This document shows positions 17,987 to 26,735 of a stretch of DNA of 64,000 bases, in pieces (the first letter of the stretch is position 1; every line of letters begins with the position of its first letter). Origin of the DNA: Lewinellaceae bacterium. GTDB taxonomy: Bacteria; Bacteroidota; Bacteroidia; Chitinophagales; Saprospiraceae. A program made the position numbers and the translations under genes. The notes beneath the pieces are model-generated. The model was not told the DNA's origin. It saw nothing but the letters and a program-made list of their open reading frames with translations, and ran no database searches. The stretch covers positions 248,001 through 312,000 of the forward strand of contig JACJYN010000007.1 in assembly GCA_020636095.1 (NCBI GenBank), read 5' to 3'.

Positions 17987-18727
17987 ATGAAATTACTGGT
18001 TTGTGTCAGTAAAACACCGGAAACTACCGCCAAAATTGCCTTTACCAACAACAATGCCGAATTCGATTCTTCCGGGGTTCAGTACATTATGAATCCTTAT
18101 GACGAGTGGTACGCGCTGGTGCGCGCCCTCGAGCTGAAGGAAGCCCTGGGAGGTTCGGTTACGATTATCAATGTAGGGCCGGCGGCCAACGAGACCATCA
18201 TTCGCAAGGGGTTGGCTATCGGCGCTGACGAAGCGGTTCGGATCGATGCCGAGCCACATAGTGCGCTGTATGTCGCTCAACAAATCGCCGAATATGCAAA
18301 AGGCGAGCAATTCGACATTGTTTTTCTGGGCAAAGAAAGCATCGACTACAATGGTTCGGAAGTGGGCCCAATGGTAGCGGAACTGCTCGGTTTGCCCTTC
18401 ATTTCTCACGCCACCAAACTCGAAATGGAAGGCGACATCGCTCTGATCGAAGCGGATATCGATGGCGGAGATGCACAACTGGAAGTGAAAGCGCCCTTCG
18501 TGGTCAGCGCCGCTAAAGGGCTGGCCGAACAACGCATTCCCAACATGCGGGGTATTATGATGGCCAAGCGCAAACCGCTCGCTGTGAAGCCGCCGGTTGC
18601 CATGGAAGACCTGTCGGTGGCGGTGCATTTCACCTTGCCTCCGGAAAAAGGGGATGTGAAACTCATCGATCCGGAGAACATGGAAGAACTGGTGCGCTTG
18701 TTGCACGAGGAAGCCAAGGTTATTTAA
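17987..18727 (+). CDS. etfB: Electron transfer flavoprotein beta subunit
   Basis: 246 residues starting MKLLVCVSKTPETTAKI. ETF is a cytosolic heterodimer that takes electrons from acyl-CoA and other dehydrogenases and passes them to the ETF:quinone oxidoreductase. Typical beta-subunit features: N-terminal conserved LVCVSKTPETT, central MNPYDEWYALVRALELKE, AEQIAEYAKGEQFDIVFLGKESIDYNG-like AMP-binding region, and the signature around VSAAKGLAEQRIPNMRGIMMAKRKPL. The frame opens upstream at 17876, but the homologous start is ATG 17987. The alpha subunit follows after 131 bp in the same direction, so the two are probably co-transcribed. Confidence 0.95.
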   Translation: MKLLVCVSKTPETTAKIAFTNNNAEFDSSGVQYIMNPYDEWYALVRALELKEALGGSVTIINVGPAANETIIRKGLAIGADEAVRIDAEPHSALYVAQQIAEYAKGEQFDIVFLGKESIDYNGSEVGPMVAELLGLPFISHATKLEMEGDIALIEADIDGGDAQLEVKAPFVVSAAKGLAEQRIPNMRGIMMAKRKPLAVKPPVAMEDLSVAVHFTLPPEKGDVKLIDPENMEELVRLLHEEAKVI

Positions 18728-18858
18728 GTGCAGGGTTATTTGGCTATGCTGTTGTATTGTTGGCGCTGGCGCCCTTCCCGGCCGAACCCCAACCAGTAAT
18801 CCACTCAGCAATATAACCCATTCATCATCAATCGTCTACCACAAAAGTTTACTATAAA

Positions 18859-19818
18859 ATGGTATTAATCTTAGCAGAAACACAAAAAGGCAAATTCAAA
18901 AAAACGTCGCTGGAAGCGGTGACTTATGGAGACAAAACGGCTCAACTGCTCGGTATGGAGAGCGTAGCATTGGTGCTGGGTTCGGCCTCCGGCCTGGAAG
19001 AATTAGGCAAATACGGAGCCACCAAAGTGTACCACGTCCCGAATCAAAGCCTGGATAACTTCGACAGCCAGGTGTACGCTGCCGTTATCAGCGAGGCAGC
19101 CCGGCAGGTAGGCGCCAAAGTGATCATTTTCAGTCATTCCGCCCTGGGCAAATCCACCGCCGGCCGCGTAGCGGTGAGGATGAATGCCGGCTCCGTATCA
19201 GGAGTAAATGCCTTGCCTACTGTAGATGGCGGCGCCTTTCGCGTAAAGAAGGGCGTTTTTTCCGGCAAAGCTTTCGCGGAGTACGAGCTGAAGTCCGATG
19301 TAAAAGTACTCTCCCTGATGGGCAATTCCATACCGGTGGCCGGCGGCGGCGAACCGGCGCCGGTGGAGGAACTTAACCTGGATGTTCCGCCGGCGCGCGT
19401 AACCGTCAAGAAACTGGAGCGGGTTGAAGGCATCACCCCGCTGCCGGAGGCAGAACTGGTTGTTTCCGCCGGACGGGGCATGAAAGGCCCTGAACACTGG
19501 AACATCATCGAGGAACTGGCGGAAGTGATGGGGGCTACCACCGCCTGCTCCCGCCCGGTGGCCGATACGGGCTGGCGCCCCCACCACGAACACGTTGGGC
19601 AAACCGGCATCGCCATACGCCCCAATTTGTATATTGCCATCGGTATCAGTGGCGCCATACAGCACCTCGCCGGGGTGAACAATTCCAAAACCATCGTCGT
19701 GATCAATAAAGACCCGGAAGCGCCTTTTTTCAAAGCAGCAGATTATGGAGTGGTCGGAGACCTGTTCGACGTGGTGCCCCGGCTGACGAAGGCGATGAAG
19801 CAATTTAAGGCGGAGTAG
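18859..19818 (+). CDS. etfA: Electron transfer flavoprotein alpha subunit
   Basis: 319 residues, normal for the family. The N-terminal half is the alpha/beta domain (MVLILAETQKGKFKKTSLEAV). The C-terminal half is the FAD-binding domain: VVSAGRGMKGPEHWNIIEELAE, the arginine segment ACSRPVADTGWRPHHEHVGQTG, and the ETF alpha signature LYIAIGISGAIQHLAGVNNS followed by IVVINKDPEAPFFKAADYGVVGDLF. It carries the redox FAD and pairs with EtfB (upstream). This pair links beta-oxidation-type dehydrogenases to respiration. Confidence 0.96.
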   Translation: MVLILAETQKGKFKKTSLEAVTYGDKTAQLLGMESVALVLGSASGLEELGKYGATKVYHVPNQSLDNFDSQVYAAVISEAARQVGAKVIIFSHSALGKSTAGRVAVRMNAGSVSGVNALPTVDGGAFRVKKGVFSGKAFAEYELKSDVKVLSLMGNSIPVAGGGEPAPVEELNLDVPPARVTVKKLERVEGITPLPEAELVVSAGRGMKGPEHWNIIEELAEVMGATTACSRPVADTGWRPHHEHVGQTGIAIRPNLYIAIGISGAIQHLAGVNNSKTIVVINKDPEAPFFKAADYGVVGDLFDVVPRLTKAMKQFKAE

Positions 19819-19843
19819 GGCTGAGTCAAGATTCGGCCCAAAG

Positions 19844-19874
19844 TTTGCCCATTCAAAAAATAATTGTACCTTTG
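19844..19874 (+). promoter_or_regulatory. Bacteroidota housekeeping promoter of rpsO
   Basis: TTTG (19844-19847), exactly 19 bases, TACCTTTG (19867-19874): a full match to the TTTG-N19-TAnnTTTG consensus. Transcription would start around 19880, giving a leader of about 40 nt before the rpsO ATG. Confidence 0.85.
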
Positions 19875-19918
19875 CGCCCGCTGTAACTGATTTTCGTAAT
19901 CATCAACGGTTTTCAACT

Positions 19919-20194
19919 ATGTCAGAATATTTAACGAAAGAGAAAAAAGCGGAGATTTTCAAGGAATACGGTGGCGCTGAGGGCAACACGGGTTCCACGG
20001 AAGGCCAAATCGCATTGTTCACGTACCGCGTTCAGCAAATGTCAGCGCACCTGAAGGAGAATCCAAAGGACCACTCCTGCCGCAAGGCTCTGCTGTCAAT
20101 GGTCGGTAAACGCAAGCGGTTGCTGGGCTATCTGCAGAAAACAGACCTGCAAAAATACCGCGATCTGATCGAAAAACTCGGCATTCGTAAGTAA
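19919..20194 (+). CDS. rpsO: 30S ribosomal protein S15
   Basis: 91 residues, full length. S15 binds the central domain of 16S rRNA early in 30S assembly. The conserved S15 pattern is present: GGAEGNTGSTEGQIALFTYRV, then HLKENPKDHSCRKALLSMVGKRKRLLGYLQK and YRDLIEKLGIRK. It has its own promoter (19844) and hairpin terminator (20205), with pnp next, the classic rpsO-pnp neighbourhood seen in many bacteria, although here the two appear separately transcribed. Confidence 0.98.
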   Translation: MSEYLTKEKKAEIFKEYGGAEGNTGSTEGQIALFTYRVQQMSAHLKENPKDHSCRKALLSMVGKRKRLLGYLQKTDLQKYRDLIEKLGIRK

Positions 20195-20204
20195 GCCGGG
20201 CCAT

Positions 20205-20242
20205 AACAAGAGTCATCCTGTTCATTCGGGATGGCTCTTGTT
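20205..20242 (+). terminator. rpsO terminator hairpin
   Basis: AACAAGAGTCATCC, loop, GGATGGCTCTTGTT: a 14-bp stem with one G-T pair, 10 bp after the rpsO stop; the tail TGTTATTTG is only moderately T-rich. Confidence 0.7.
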
Positions 20243-20343
20243 GTTATTTGCGCTTTCCAACAAGCTTCTGGCTCCCCTTACCAGTGGCCATTGGTTTTTT
20301 ACAGGTATTTTCAGGCCCTCCTGGCAAAGTGACAATTTTTAAC

Positions 20344-20351
20344 TATCTTTG
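20344..20351 (+). promoter_or_regulatory. -7 promoter box of pnp
   Basis: TATCTTTG matches TAnnTTTG. The -33 position has only a CTGG-like sequence instead of TTTG. Transcription would start near 20357, leaving a leader of about 240 nt. Confidence 0.55.
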
Positions 20352-20596
20352 CATCTTGAAAATAAATAGAACTAACTGAAAGAACAGGAGTAGTCCGAAC
20401 AAAGATCTGAAACAGTAAAAAACTGATCTGAGATTCAAACAGGCAAGCACATTACCCGCGCAAACCCAATACTCCTCTCCCACATCGGCCAAGCCTCCCA
20501 GGATTTCTTCAGATACGCAAAAAGCAGTAGGGGAGCCTCCGCCGGTAGTGTCTTAACAGGTTTTATATCACAAAGCTAAATTAATCAATCTTAGAG
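20352..20596 (+). other. Long pnp 5' leader
   Basis: About 240 nt without an open frame between the candidate promoter and pnp. In other bacteria pnp is autoregulated through its leader, so a structured leader would be no surprise; I can see only short dyads (for example GGGGAGCCTCCGCCGG near 20530) and no known riboswitch pattern. Confidence 0.35.
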
Positions 20597-22840
20597 ATGG
20601 GACAACAGATTCCGATTACCACGTCCTTTGATTTACCCGATGGTAGAACAGTGACGATAGAGACGGGCAAACTGGCCACCCAGGCCGACGGCGCTGTCGT
20701 CGTCCGTATGGGCAACACCATGCTTTTTGCTTCCGTAGTTTCCGCAAAAGAAGCCAGAGAAGGCCAGTCATTTTTTCCGCTTTCCGTAGATTATCAGGAA
20801 AAATTTGCCGCTGCCGGCCGCATTCCCGGCAATTTCTTCAGAAGAGAAGCTAAACTATCCGATTCTGAAGTATTGATCTGCCGGTTGGTTGACCGGGCGA
20901 TTCGCCCTCTTTTCCCGGATGGCTACATGAATGAAACCCAGGTGATTATCAACCTGATTTCAGGAGATGCAGATGTGCCACCGGATGCTTTTGCTGCGCT
21001 GGCGGCTTCTGCTGCTTTAGCCGTTTCTAATATCGCTTTCGCCGGCCCGCTCTCTGAAGTGCGCGTCGCGCTGATCGATGGAGAATACGTGGTCAATCCC
21101 AATAAGTCGGCTCTTGAAAACGCCGAACTTAACATCATCGTTGCCGCTACTCTCGACAATGTCACTATGGTGGAAGGGGAGGCAAAAGAATGCTCTGAAA
21201 GTGCGTTGATCAAAGCCATTCAGGTTGGCCATGAAGCCATAAAGGTGCAATGTCATGCTCAGTTGGCACTGGCTGAAAAGGTAGGAGAAAAAGCACTCAA
21301 AAAGCGTGAAATCGTACCGATAGAGAAGGATGAGGAACTGATGAAGGAGGTTGCCGCTTTTGCTAAAGACAAGATACTCGAAGTGTCAAGGGGCGCACTG
21401 GATAAGCAAACGCGCAAGGACCGCTTTTCGGAAATTAAAGATAGCCTGATCGAAACCTTCACCGAACAGAAGGGGGAGGAGTATATGGAAGAGAAGAGCG
21501 AACAGGTGAAAGAGTATTTTGATAAACTCAAGAAGGAGGTCATCCGGAATATGGTGCTCGAAGAGAAAATCCGCCTGGATGGGCGTAAGCTCGACGAAGT
21601 CCGCCCTATCTGGACTGAGATCGACTACTTGCCATCTACTCACGGTTCTGCGATTTTCAACCGGGGAGAGACTCAGGCGCTGGTCTCCTTGACCCTGGGG
21701 ACCAAGCAGGATAAGATGATGATAGACAATGCCCTGGGGCTTTATTTCGAAGACTTTATCCTCCATTATAACTTCCCGGCGCTGTCCGTGGGAGAGATCA
21801 AGCCGCAAAGAGGCCCGGGCCGTCGCGAAATAGGCCATGCCAACCTGGCCGCCCGTTCGATCCGGCAGGTCCTGCCGGAAGAAATGCCCTACACGCTGAG
21901 AATCGTCTCCGATATTCTGGAGTCCAATGGTTCTTCTTCTATGGCCACCGTTTGCGCCGGCTCCCTGGCACTGATGGATGCTGGTATCCAAATAACCTCA
22001 GCGGTTTCGGGTATTGCGATGGGCCTGATCTCCGATGGGGAACGGAACGCTGTCCTGACGGATATCCTGGGTGATGAAGATGCCCTGGGAGACATGGACT
22101 TTAAGGTAACCGGCACCCGGAAAGGCATTACGGGCTGTCAGATGGATATAAAGGTGGATGGTATGCCCTATGACCTGCTGGAACAAGCGCTTGAACAGGC
22201 GCGGGCCGGCCGGCTCCACATCCTCGATGAGATGAATAAAACGATCTCCGAAGCCCGTCCCGAACTCAAGCCACATGCGCCGCGTATCGTTGAACTCATT
22301 ATCGATAAGAGCTTCATTGGCGCCGTGATCGGCCCAGGTGGTAAGGTTATCCAGGAAATTCAGAGCGAGACCGGCACCATCATCAACATCGAAGAGGTGG
22401 GGGATACCGGCGTTGTCAATATCGCCGCAGTTAACCAGGCTTCCATTGAATCGGCCCTGGAACGCATTCGCCGGATTACCTTTACCCCTTCAGTAGGCGA
22501 CATCTACGACGCCAAGGTCAAGTCGGTCATGCCTTACGGGGTGTTCGTCGACTTCGTGGGCAAGAGCGGCCTGCTGCACGTCTCTGAGATTTCTCATACC
22601 CGTATCGACCGGGTAGAAGACTTCTTTAAAGAAGGCGATGATGTGCGGGTGCAACTGATCGGTGTGGACAAAAAAACCGGTAAACTGCGCCTTTCCCGTA
22701 AAGCGCTGCTCCCCAAACCTGAAGGTAACGGAAAAGGGGAAGGAGATGAAGAAAGAAGAGACAGGGGGCGCGATGACCGGGGCCGGGATGACCGGGGAGG
22801 CCACCGCGGTGGCCGCCGGGATGACCGGCGCAGAGACTAA
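20597..22840 (+). CDS. pnp: Polyribonucleotide nucleotidyltransferase (PNPase)
   Basis: 747 residues. A phosphorolytic 3'-5' exoribonuclease of mRNA decay. Order: first RNase PH domain (MGQQIPITTSFDLPDGRTVTIETGKLA...), helical linker rich in Glu/Lys (about 230-320), second RNase PH domain with the active-site region (RNMVLEEKIRLDGRKLDEVRP, SNGSSSMATVCAGSLALMDAG and the acidic DILGDEDALGDMDFKV), KH domain (IDKSFIGAVIGPGGKVIQEIQSET), S1 domain (DIYDAKVKSVMPYGVFVDFVGKSGLLHVSEI), then a short tail of repeated RDRGRDD/RGG-type residues. Such basic Arg/Gly/Asp tails add RNA affinity. The stop codon coincides with the first bases of palindromic element C. Confidence 0.97.
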   Translation: MGQQIPITTSFDLPDGRTVTIETGKLATQADGAVVVRMGNTMLFASVVSAKEAREGQSFFPLSVDYQEKFAAAGRIPGNFFRREAKLSDSEVLICRLVDRAIRPLFPDGYMNETQVIINLISGDADVPPDAFAALAASAALAVSNIAFAGPLSEVRVALIDGEYVVNPNKSALENAELNIIVAATLDNVTMVEGEAKECSESALIKAIQVGHEAIKVQCHAQLALAEKVGEKALKKREIVPIEKDEELMKEVAAFAKDKILEVSRGALDKQTRKDRFSEIKDSLIETFTEQKGEEYMEEKSEQVKEYFDKLKKEVIRNMVLEEKIRLDGRKLDEVRPIWTEIDYLPSTHGSAIFNRGETQALVSLTLGTKQDKMMIDNALGLYFEDFILHYNFPALSVGEIKPQRGPGRREIGHANLAARSIRQVLPEEMPYTLRIVSDILESNGSSSMATVCAGSLALMDAGIQITSAVSGIAMGLISDGERNAVLTDILGDEDALGDMDFKVTGTRKGITGCQMDIKVDGMPYDLLEQALEQARAGRLHILDEMNKTISEARPELKPHAPRIVELIIDKSFIGAVIGPGGKVIQEIQSETGTIINIEEVGDTGVVNIAAVNQASIESALERIRRITFTPSVGDIYDAKVKSVMPYGVFVDFVGKSGLLHVSEISHTRIDRVEDFFKEGDDVRVQLIGVDKKTGKLRLSRKALLPKPEGNGKGEGDEERRDRGRDDRGRDDRGGHRGGRRDDRRRD

Positions 22841-23030
22841 GGGCCCGGCGAAGAATAACTTCCCCATTTGATGCCGATCTTTTTCCGCTGTACTGCGTTG
22901 CTCATCACTTGCGTAGCTGGGCTATGCGCGTTCTTCGCGCCCCTGCCTGCTCGCCAGCTCGCTGGCAGGCAGGTTGTCCAGCGACAAAATCTCTGGCCTG
23001 AAACGGGGAACTTATTTTTCTCCGGCCCCT
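22838..23030. repeat. Long palindromic intergenic element, copy C
   Basis: The left arm starts at the pnp TAA stop (22838) and reads AGGGCCCGGCGAAGAATAAC onward to 22865; the reverse complement of 23005-23030 matches 22 of 26 bases. The pairing continues inside (ATTTGATGCC with GTTTCAGGCC; CCGCTG with CGCTGG). The centre is GCGTAGCTGGGCTATGCGC, next to an extra hairpin CCTGCCTGC...GCAGGCAGG. It shares CTGCGTTGCT with copy E. The rest of 23031-23344, upstream of rpoD, shows AT-rich sequence and no clear consensus promoter. Confidence 0.8.
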
Positions 23031-23344
23031 GAGTACTCTGTAAACTAAGATCAAGCTGAATCAGGGTTTGCCCGGCAAACCCTGACAATTTCTATACTTT
23101 ATACAATACCTGGTTACGCTCTTCAGCTGGCCAGGTTTTTTTGTTTTGGAATTTACTGTACAAAAAATCATTTTGCCGTATACTCCAAAGCAGGAACTTT
23201 TAGTTAGGTATAGTTGTATTTAGAATGAAATTGTTGCTATAATCCTTTTTTAGGAAAAAGTCAAGTATTATTTTTAGCAGGCAACTTTTTCAATTTTAAA
23301 GCGTATCTTAACAGAACATGGTTGGTCCCTAAACTACCCTTTGT

Positions 23345-24211
23345 ATGCGTCAATTGAAGATTACTAATAAAATTACCGCCAGAGAAAGCCTTGCTCTGGA
23401 CAAATACCTCAACGATATCGGCAAAATCCCTATGCTGACTCCTGAGGATGAGGCCTCTCTTGCCAAACGTATTCGCGGAGGTGACCAGGAAGCTCTGGAC
23501 AAACTCACCAAATCCAATTTGCGTTTCGTCGTCTCCGTTGCCAAGCAGTATCAGAACCAGGGGCTGTCCCTTAGTGACCTGATCAATGAGGGTAACGTCG
23601 GCCTGATGAAAGCAGCCAAGCGGTTTGATGAGACCAAAGGTTTTAAATTCATTTCCTACGCCGTATGGTGGATTCGGCAGTCGATCCTGCAGGCTATCGT
23701 AGAGTATTCCCGTATTGTCCGTCTGCCCCTCAACAAGGTCGGTTCTTACAATAAAGTCAACGAAGCTTTTCTGACTTTTGTGCAGGAGTTCGAACGGGAG
23801 CCTACCCATGAAGAACTGGCGGAACTGCTGGAGATGACGCCGAAAGAAGTAGCTAATATGCTCAAAGGCAATGGCCGGCATGTATCCGTCGATGCTCCCC
23901 TGAGCGGGGAGGATGGAGACTCCACGATGCTGGATGTAATTTCCAGTGACGAGGGCATGAGCCCCGATGGCAGCCTTATGGAGCAATCGCTGAAGGAAGA
24001 GGTACAGCAAGGGCTGTCTATTTTATCTCCCCGGGAAGTAGAAGTACTGTCTTCTTATTATGGCCTCAACGGGCAAAAATCCCTGACACTTGAAGAAATT
24101 GGCGAGCTGTATGGCCTGACCCGGGAGCGCGTCCGGCAGATCAAGGAGCGCGCTATCCGCCGCTTGCGCAAATCGTATAACCGCAATGCACTGAAATCTT
24201 ATCTCGGTTAA
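23345..24211 (+). CDS. rpoD: Primary RNA polymerase sigma factor
   Basis: 288 residues, the short form of sigma-70 typical of Bacteroidota (no long non-conserved region). Visible: region 1.2 (ESLALDKYLNDIGKIPMLTPEDEASLAKRI), region 2 with the core-binding and -10 recognition helices (NLRFVVSVAKQYQNQGLSLSDLINEGNVGLMKAAKRFDE and FKFISYAVWWIRQSILQAI), region 3 (NKVGSYNKVNEAFLTFVQEFEREPTHEELAELLEM) and region 4.2 HTH (LEEIGELYGLTRERVRQIKERAIRRL). It would recognise the TTTG/TAnnTTTG promoters noted elsewhere in the window. A strong terminator follows at 24248. Confidence 0.97.
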   Translation: MRQLKITNKITARESLALDKYLNDIGKIPMLTPEDEASLAKRIRGGDQEALDKLTKSNLRFVVSVAKQYQNQGLSLSDLINEGNVGLMKAAKRFDETKGFKFISYAVWWIRQSILQAIVEYSRIVRLPLNKVGSYNKVNEAFLTFVQEFEREPTHEELAELLEMTPKEVANMLKGNGRHVSVDAPLSGEDGDSTMLDVISSDEGMSPDGSLMEQSLKEEVQQGLSILSPREVEVLSSYYGLNGQKSLTLEEIGELYGLTRERVRQIKERAIRRLRKSYNRNALKSYLG

Positions 24212-24247
24212 GTAACTGGCGCCGTTTCCTACAGGAAAAGAAAAAGT

Positions 24248-24281
24248 TCCACCTCTCCGGTAATGGAGGGGTGGATTTTTT
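24248..24281 (+). terminator. Rho-independent terminator of rpoD
   Basis: TCCACCTCTCC, loop GGTAAT, GGAGGGGTGGA, then TTTTTT: an 11-bp stem with one G-T pair followed by a T tract, 36 bp after the stop. Confidence 0.85.
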
Positions 24282-24316
24282 GTTGAGCTATTTCGCAATT
24301 TTTTTAATTTACTTCT

Positions 24317-25423
24317 ATGAAGGAACCGTTGATCAGATATGCCCTCCTTGTTGTGTTGCTCCTGTGGAGCGGGGCCTGTCAGCGAGATCCTTCCGAAAAG
24401 GGGGGCCAACCTGGCCAACCGGCGCCGTCTGAGCAGGATTGGCTGGAGGTACGACATCCCCACTTTCAACTTCGGGAAGCGCCCGGCAACGAGGCGGCTG
24501 CCATTCAGGGGCTGAAGCCCGGCGAACGGGCCCTCAGCCTGGGAGAGCAGAGTACGGTTACCACCCCTCTTGAAATCGGCGGCAGGGTATACGACGAACC
24601 CTGGCTGCTGGTTCAGCTGGAAAATGGGGCTCAGGGGTGGGTTTATGCCCTGGCTTTTCTGGACTCCCTGAAGGCCGGCGAGGGCTTTCCCCTTGCGGTT
24701 CGCCTGCACGCCTTGTTCGGGCAGGCCCTGGCGGAAAGGGTGGCCGTTTATGAAGAAGCCTTCCAACAGGCTCATTCCGCGGAAAGGGTGGCCCAGGCTA
24801 TGGCCATCGGACGGGCGTTGAGGGATACGCTGGTACAGGTGCTGGCCCTCCGGGCGCCTGAAAGCGATAAGCCGGAAAGCCTCTTCTGGTTAAAAGAGGC
24901 TATCCCCGCTTTTGTGCCCCATCTGATGGACGACGGGCGTACCTACTATCTTTTTATGGACTACCGGCCCTACCTGTCTTTGGCTCGCGCCTCCGAAGGG
25001 GCGGCTGACGATGCCTTCCTGGAGTTGTGCCTGATGGCTTACCCCGAGGACAGTATTGAATATTTCTACCCGATGTGGGTATTCCAGTCCGATGAAAAAG
25101 AAGTGCATAGCCTGCTGGGAAGAGGCCTGCATTTTCGGTTCCTGGAAAAATTAGATAAATTGCTGCCGTATAGAGATTTGTTTGGAAAAGAGATCGGCCA
25201 ATTCCGGGCGCAACTACTAAACGATATGACCGGGGCGGGTGTTACTTATTGGGAATCAAAGGAAAAGGCCCTGGCGGAGCTCGAACGGATACAACAGGCC
25301 CAATTTCAGGTGCTCGGCAAAGATGGGCAACAGGCCCTGGAGGCCCGGCGCCTGCAATTTGAAGACTCCGAAAAATATGGTATAAGATTCAACTATAGGT
25401 CGGGTATTTATGAACTGGATTAA
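24317..25423 (+). CDS. Lipoprotein with SH3-like domain, function unknown
   Basis: 368 residues. Lipoprotein signal LLVVLLLWSGACQRD (Cys 21). Residues about 42-115 look like a bacterial SH3 domain (DWLEVRHPHFQLREAPGNEA, then LENGAQGWVYALAFLDSL), a fold that often binds peptidoglycan peptides or partner proteins. The rest is helical, with conserved-looking aromatic and acidic patches (MDDGRTYYLFMDYRPYLSLA, YPEDSIEYFYPMWVFQSDEKE), and I do not recognise it. The likely location is the periplasmic face of a membrane. A gene for a small membrane-anchored protein follows 42 bp downstream in the same direction. Confidence 0.7.
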   Translation: MKEPLIRYALLVVLLLWSGACQRDPSEKGGQPGQPAPSEQDWLEVRHPHFQLREAPGNEAAAIQGLKPGERALSLGEQSTVTTPLEIGGRVYDEPWLLVQLENGAQGWVYALAFLDSLKAGEGFPLAVRLHALFGQALAERVAVYEEAFQQAHSAERVAQAMAIGRALRDTLVQVLALRAPESDKPESLFWLKEAIPAFVPHLMDDGRTYYLFMDYRPYLSLARASEGAADDAFLELCLMAYPEDSIEYFYPMWVFQSDEKEVHSLLGRGLHFRFLEKLDKLLPYRDLFGKEIGQFRAQLLNDMTGAGVTYWESKEKALAELERIQQAQFQVLGKDGQQALEARRLQFEDSEKYGIRFNYRSGIYELD

Positions 25424-25465
25424 AACTATATCCGGCCGTTTCAAAAAACAGAAGAACCAAACAAC

Positions 25466-26134
25466 ATGGCATTATTTGCATTATTTACCTTGCTACTGGC
25501 GGCGGCCGGCCTCGTCCTCCTGGTACGCATTTTCTCCAGCTTTGCCCCCAACAGCCGGAAATTACAGCAAGACCTGGACAAGATGAAGGAGGATATGGAT
25601 AAATGGGCCGGAGACCTCGTTCCGATGACCCGCGAGGAGGTCGATTTGTTTTCCTTCAATCAGGAAAAACACGTGTTGCGAAAAAGCTTTGGAAAAACAG
25701 CTAAGGGCATTTTTACTTCCATCTATCATGAACCGATACTGGCCTATAGCTATAAAGAATATATCGGGCCAGGAAAGAACGCTCTGCTCTACGTGCGCAC
25801 CGGCAGCCAGGAGTTTGTGTACCGCATAAGCAAAAAAGGCATCGATGTACTCGTCGACCGCGAACAGGTAGGCACCCTGAAAGAGGATGGCGTCCTCTAC
25901 AATAAACGAGGCAACCGGATGCTGGCGCAGATCAACCGGGAGGCAGGAGAATTCCTGCCGGTGCTGGTCAACGACCGGGAAGTGGCCAATGTGGCCCGCC
26001 TTAAGAAAGGAGCGGGCTCCAAGCTGAGCCAGCGCGCTTTTGAATTTGTCAAGGATGATATGAGTAAGGAAGAAAAGGATGTTTTTCTTTCTCTGGCTGT
26101 CCTGGAAGTGATCGAGCAGTCGATTAATCAGTAG
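25466..26134 (+). CDS. Membrane-anchored protein of unknown function
   Basis: 222 residues. One N-terminal transmembrane helix (MALFALFTLLLAAAGLVLLVRIFSSF) followed by a short charged coiled-coil-like stretch (RKLQQDLDKMKEDMDKW) and a soluble domain with repeated short beta-like motifs (NALLYVRTGSQEFVYRISKKGIDVLVDREQVGTLKEDG). The C-terminus is a charged helix (FEFVKDDMSKEEKDVFLSLAVLEVIEQ). I recognise no family. It follows the SH3 lipoprotein gene by 42 bp, so they may be co-transcribed. Confidence 0.65.
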   Translation: MALFALFTLLLAAAGLVLLVRIFSSFAPNSRKLQQDLDKMKEDMDKWAGDLVPMTREEVDLFSFNQEKHVLRKSFGKTAKGIFTSIYHEPILAYSYKEYIGPGKNALLYVRTGSQEFVYRISKKGIDVLVDREQVGTLKEDGVLYNKRGNRMLAQINREAGEFLPVLVNDREVANVARLKKGAGSKLSQRAFEFVKDDMSKEEKDVFLSLAVLEVIEQSINQ

Positions 26135-26244
26135 TAGCTGTTGGTAAAGCTCGTGGGGTTCGCTATATTTGCGCCATCGCTCAACCATAAAACCTTTTCC
26201 CGAAATAACTGTTTATCCTGAAATTTTGTTTTTTTGATGGATGG

Positions 26245-26408
26245 TAAGTACATAAAGTTAAATAATCGCCATTTTTGACGAGGTTATTTTTTCGATAGCC
26301 GAGGCATTTTTTGAGGGCATAGCAGAGCTACGGCCGAAAAAAATAACGAAGGATATCGGAAAAAAAGCCCGTCACAAAATGTGTCGATTATTTGGGTTTA
26401 TGTACTTA
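26245..26408. repeat. Long palindromic intergenic element, copy D
   Basis: Left arm TAAGTACATAAAGTTAAATAATCG (26245-26268), matching the reverse complement of 26385-26408 with three mismatches. The centre is GGGCATAGCAGAGCTACGGCC, as in copies A and F. Interior matches to copy B include ATTTTTTCG and GAAAAAAAGCCCGTCACAAAATG. It lies in a 600-bp gene-free stretch (26135-26735). Confidence 0.85.
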
Positions 26409-26472
26409 TATCATAAAGTGGTGAAACTATTTATCAAAAAGAGTAGATTTTTGTAATTATTTAGGTTAGTTC

Positions 26473-26674
26473 CGAAACGGCTTTTCGCCCTTTGTTTGCC
26501 CCAACCCTATCGCCTATGCACCAAAGCCGCTTCGGCTACGGCGCAAAGGGAGCAAAGGATGAGACGGCTTGGCCATCTTTTCCGCGAGCGCCGAAGCTAC
26601 TCAGCGGCCTCCGTCGGCCAGAGCCTTTGGCGGCGGACGAGGAGCTAGGATCGAGGCAAAGCCAGGCCTTTTCG
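26473..26674. other. GC-rich non-coding block with weak dyad symmetry
   Basis: CCGAAACGGCTTTTCGCCCTTTG at the left and CAAAGCCAGGCCTTTTCGG at the right are rough inverted copies. Together with the inner GCCGCTTCGGCTACGGC this suggests a decayed palindromic element, but the pairing is much poorer than in the six clear copies. A 63-codon open frame here has no protein-like character. Confidence 0.3.
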
Positions 26675-26735
26675 GCCGGATAGCTAAACAGTTACAGATT
26701 TTTTCCGACAAGCAATAGGCTACAAAAAGAGTATC

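Noticed and set aside
26492..26683. 63-codon frame in the GC-rich block
   Set aside because: Composition and position in a partly palindromic gap do not support a gene.
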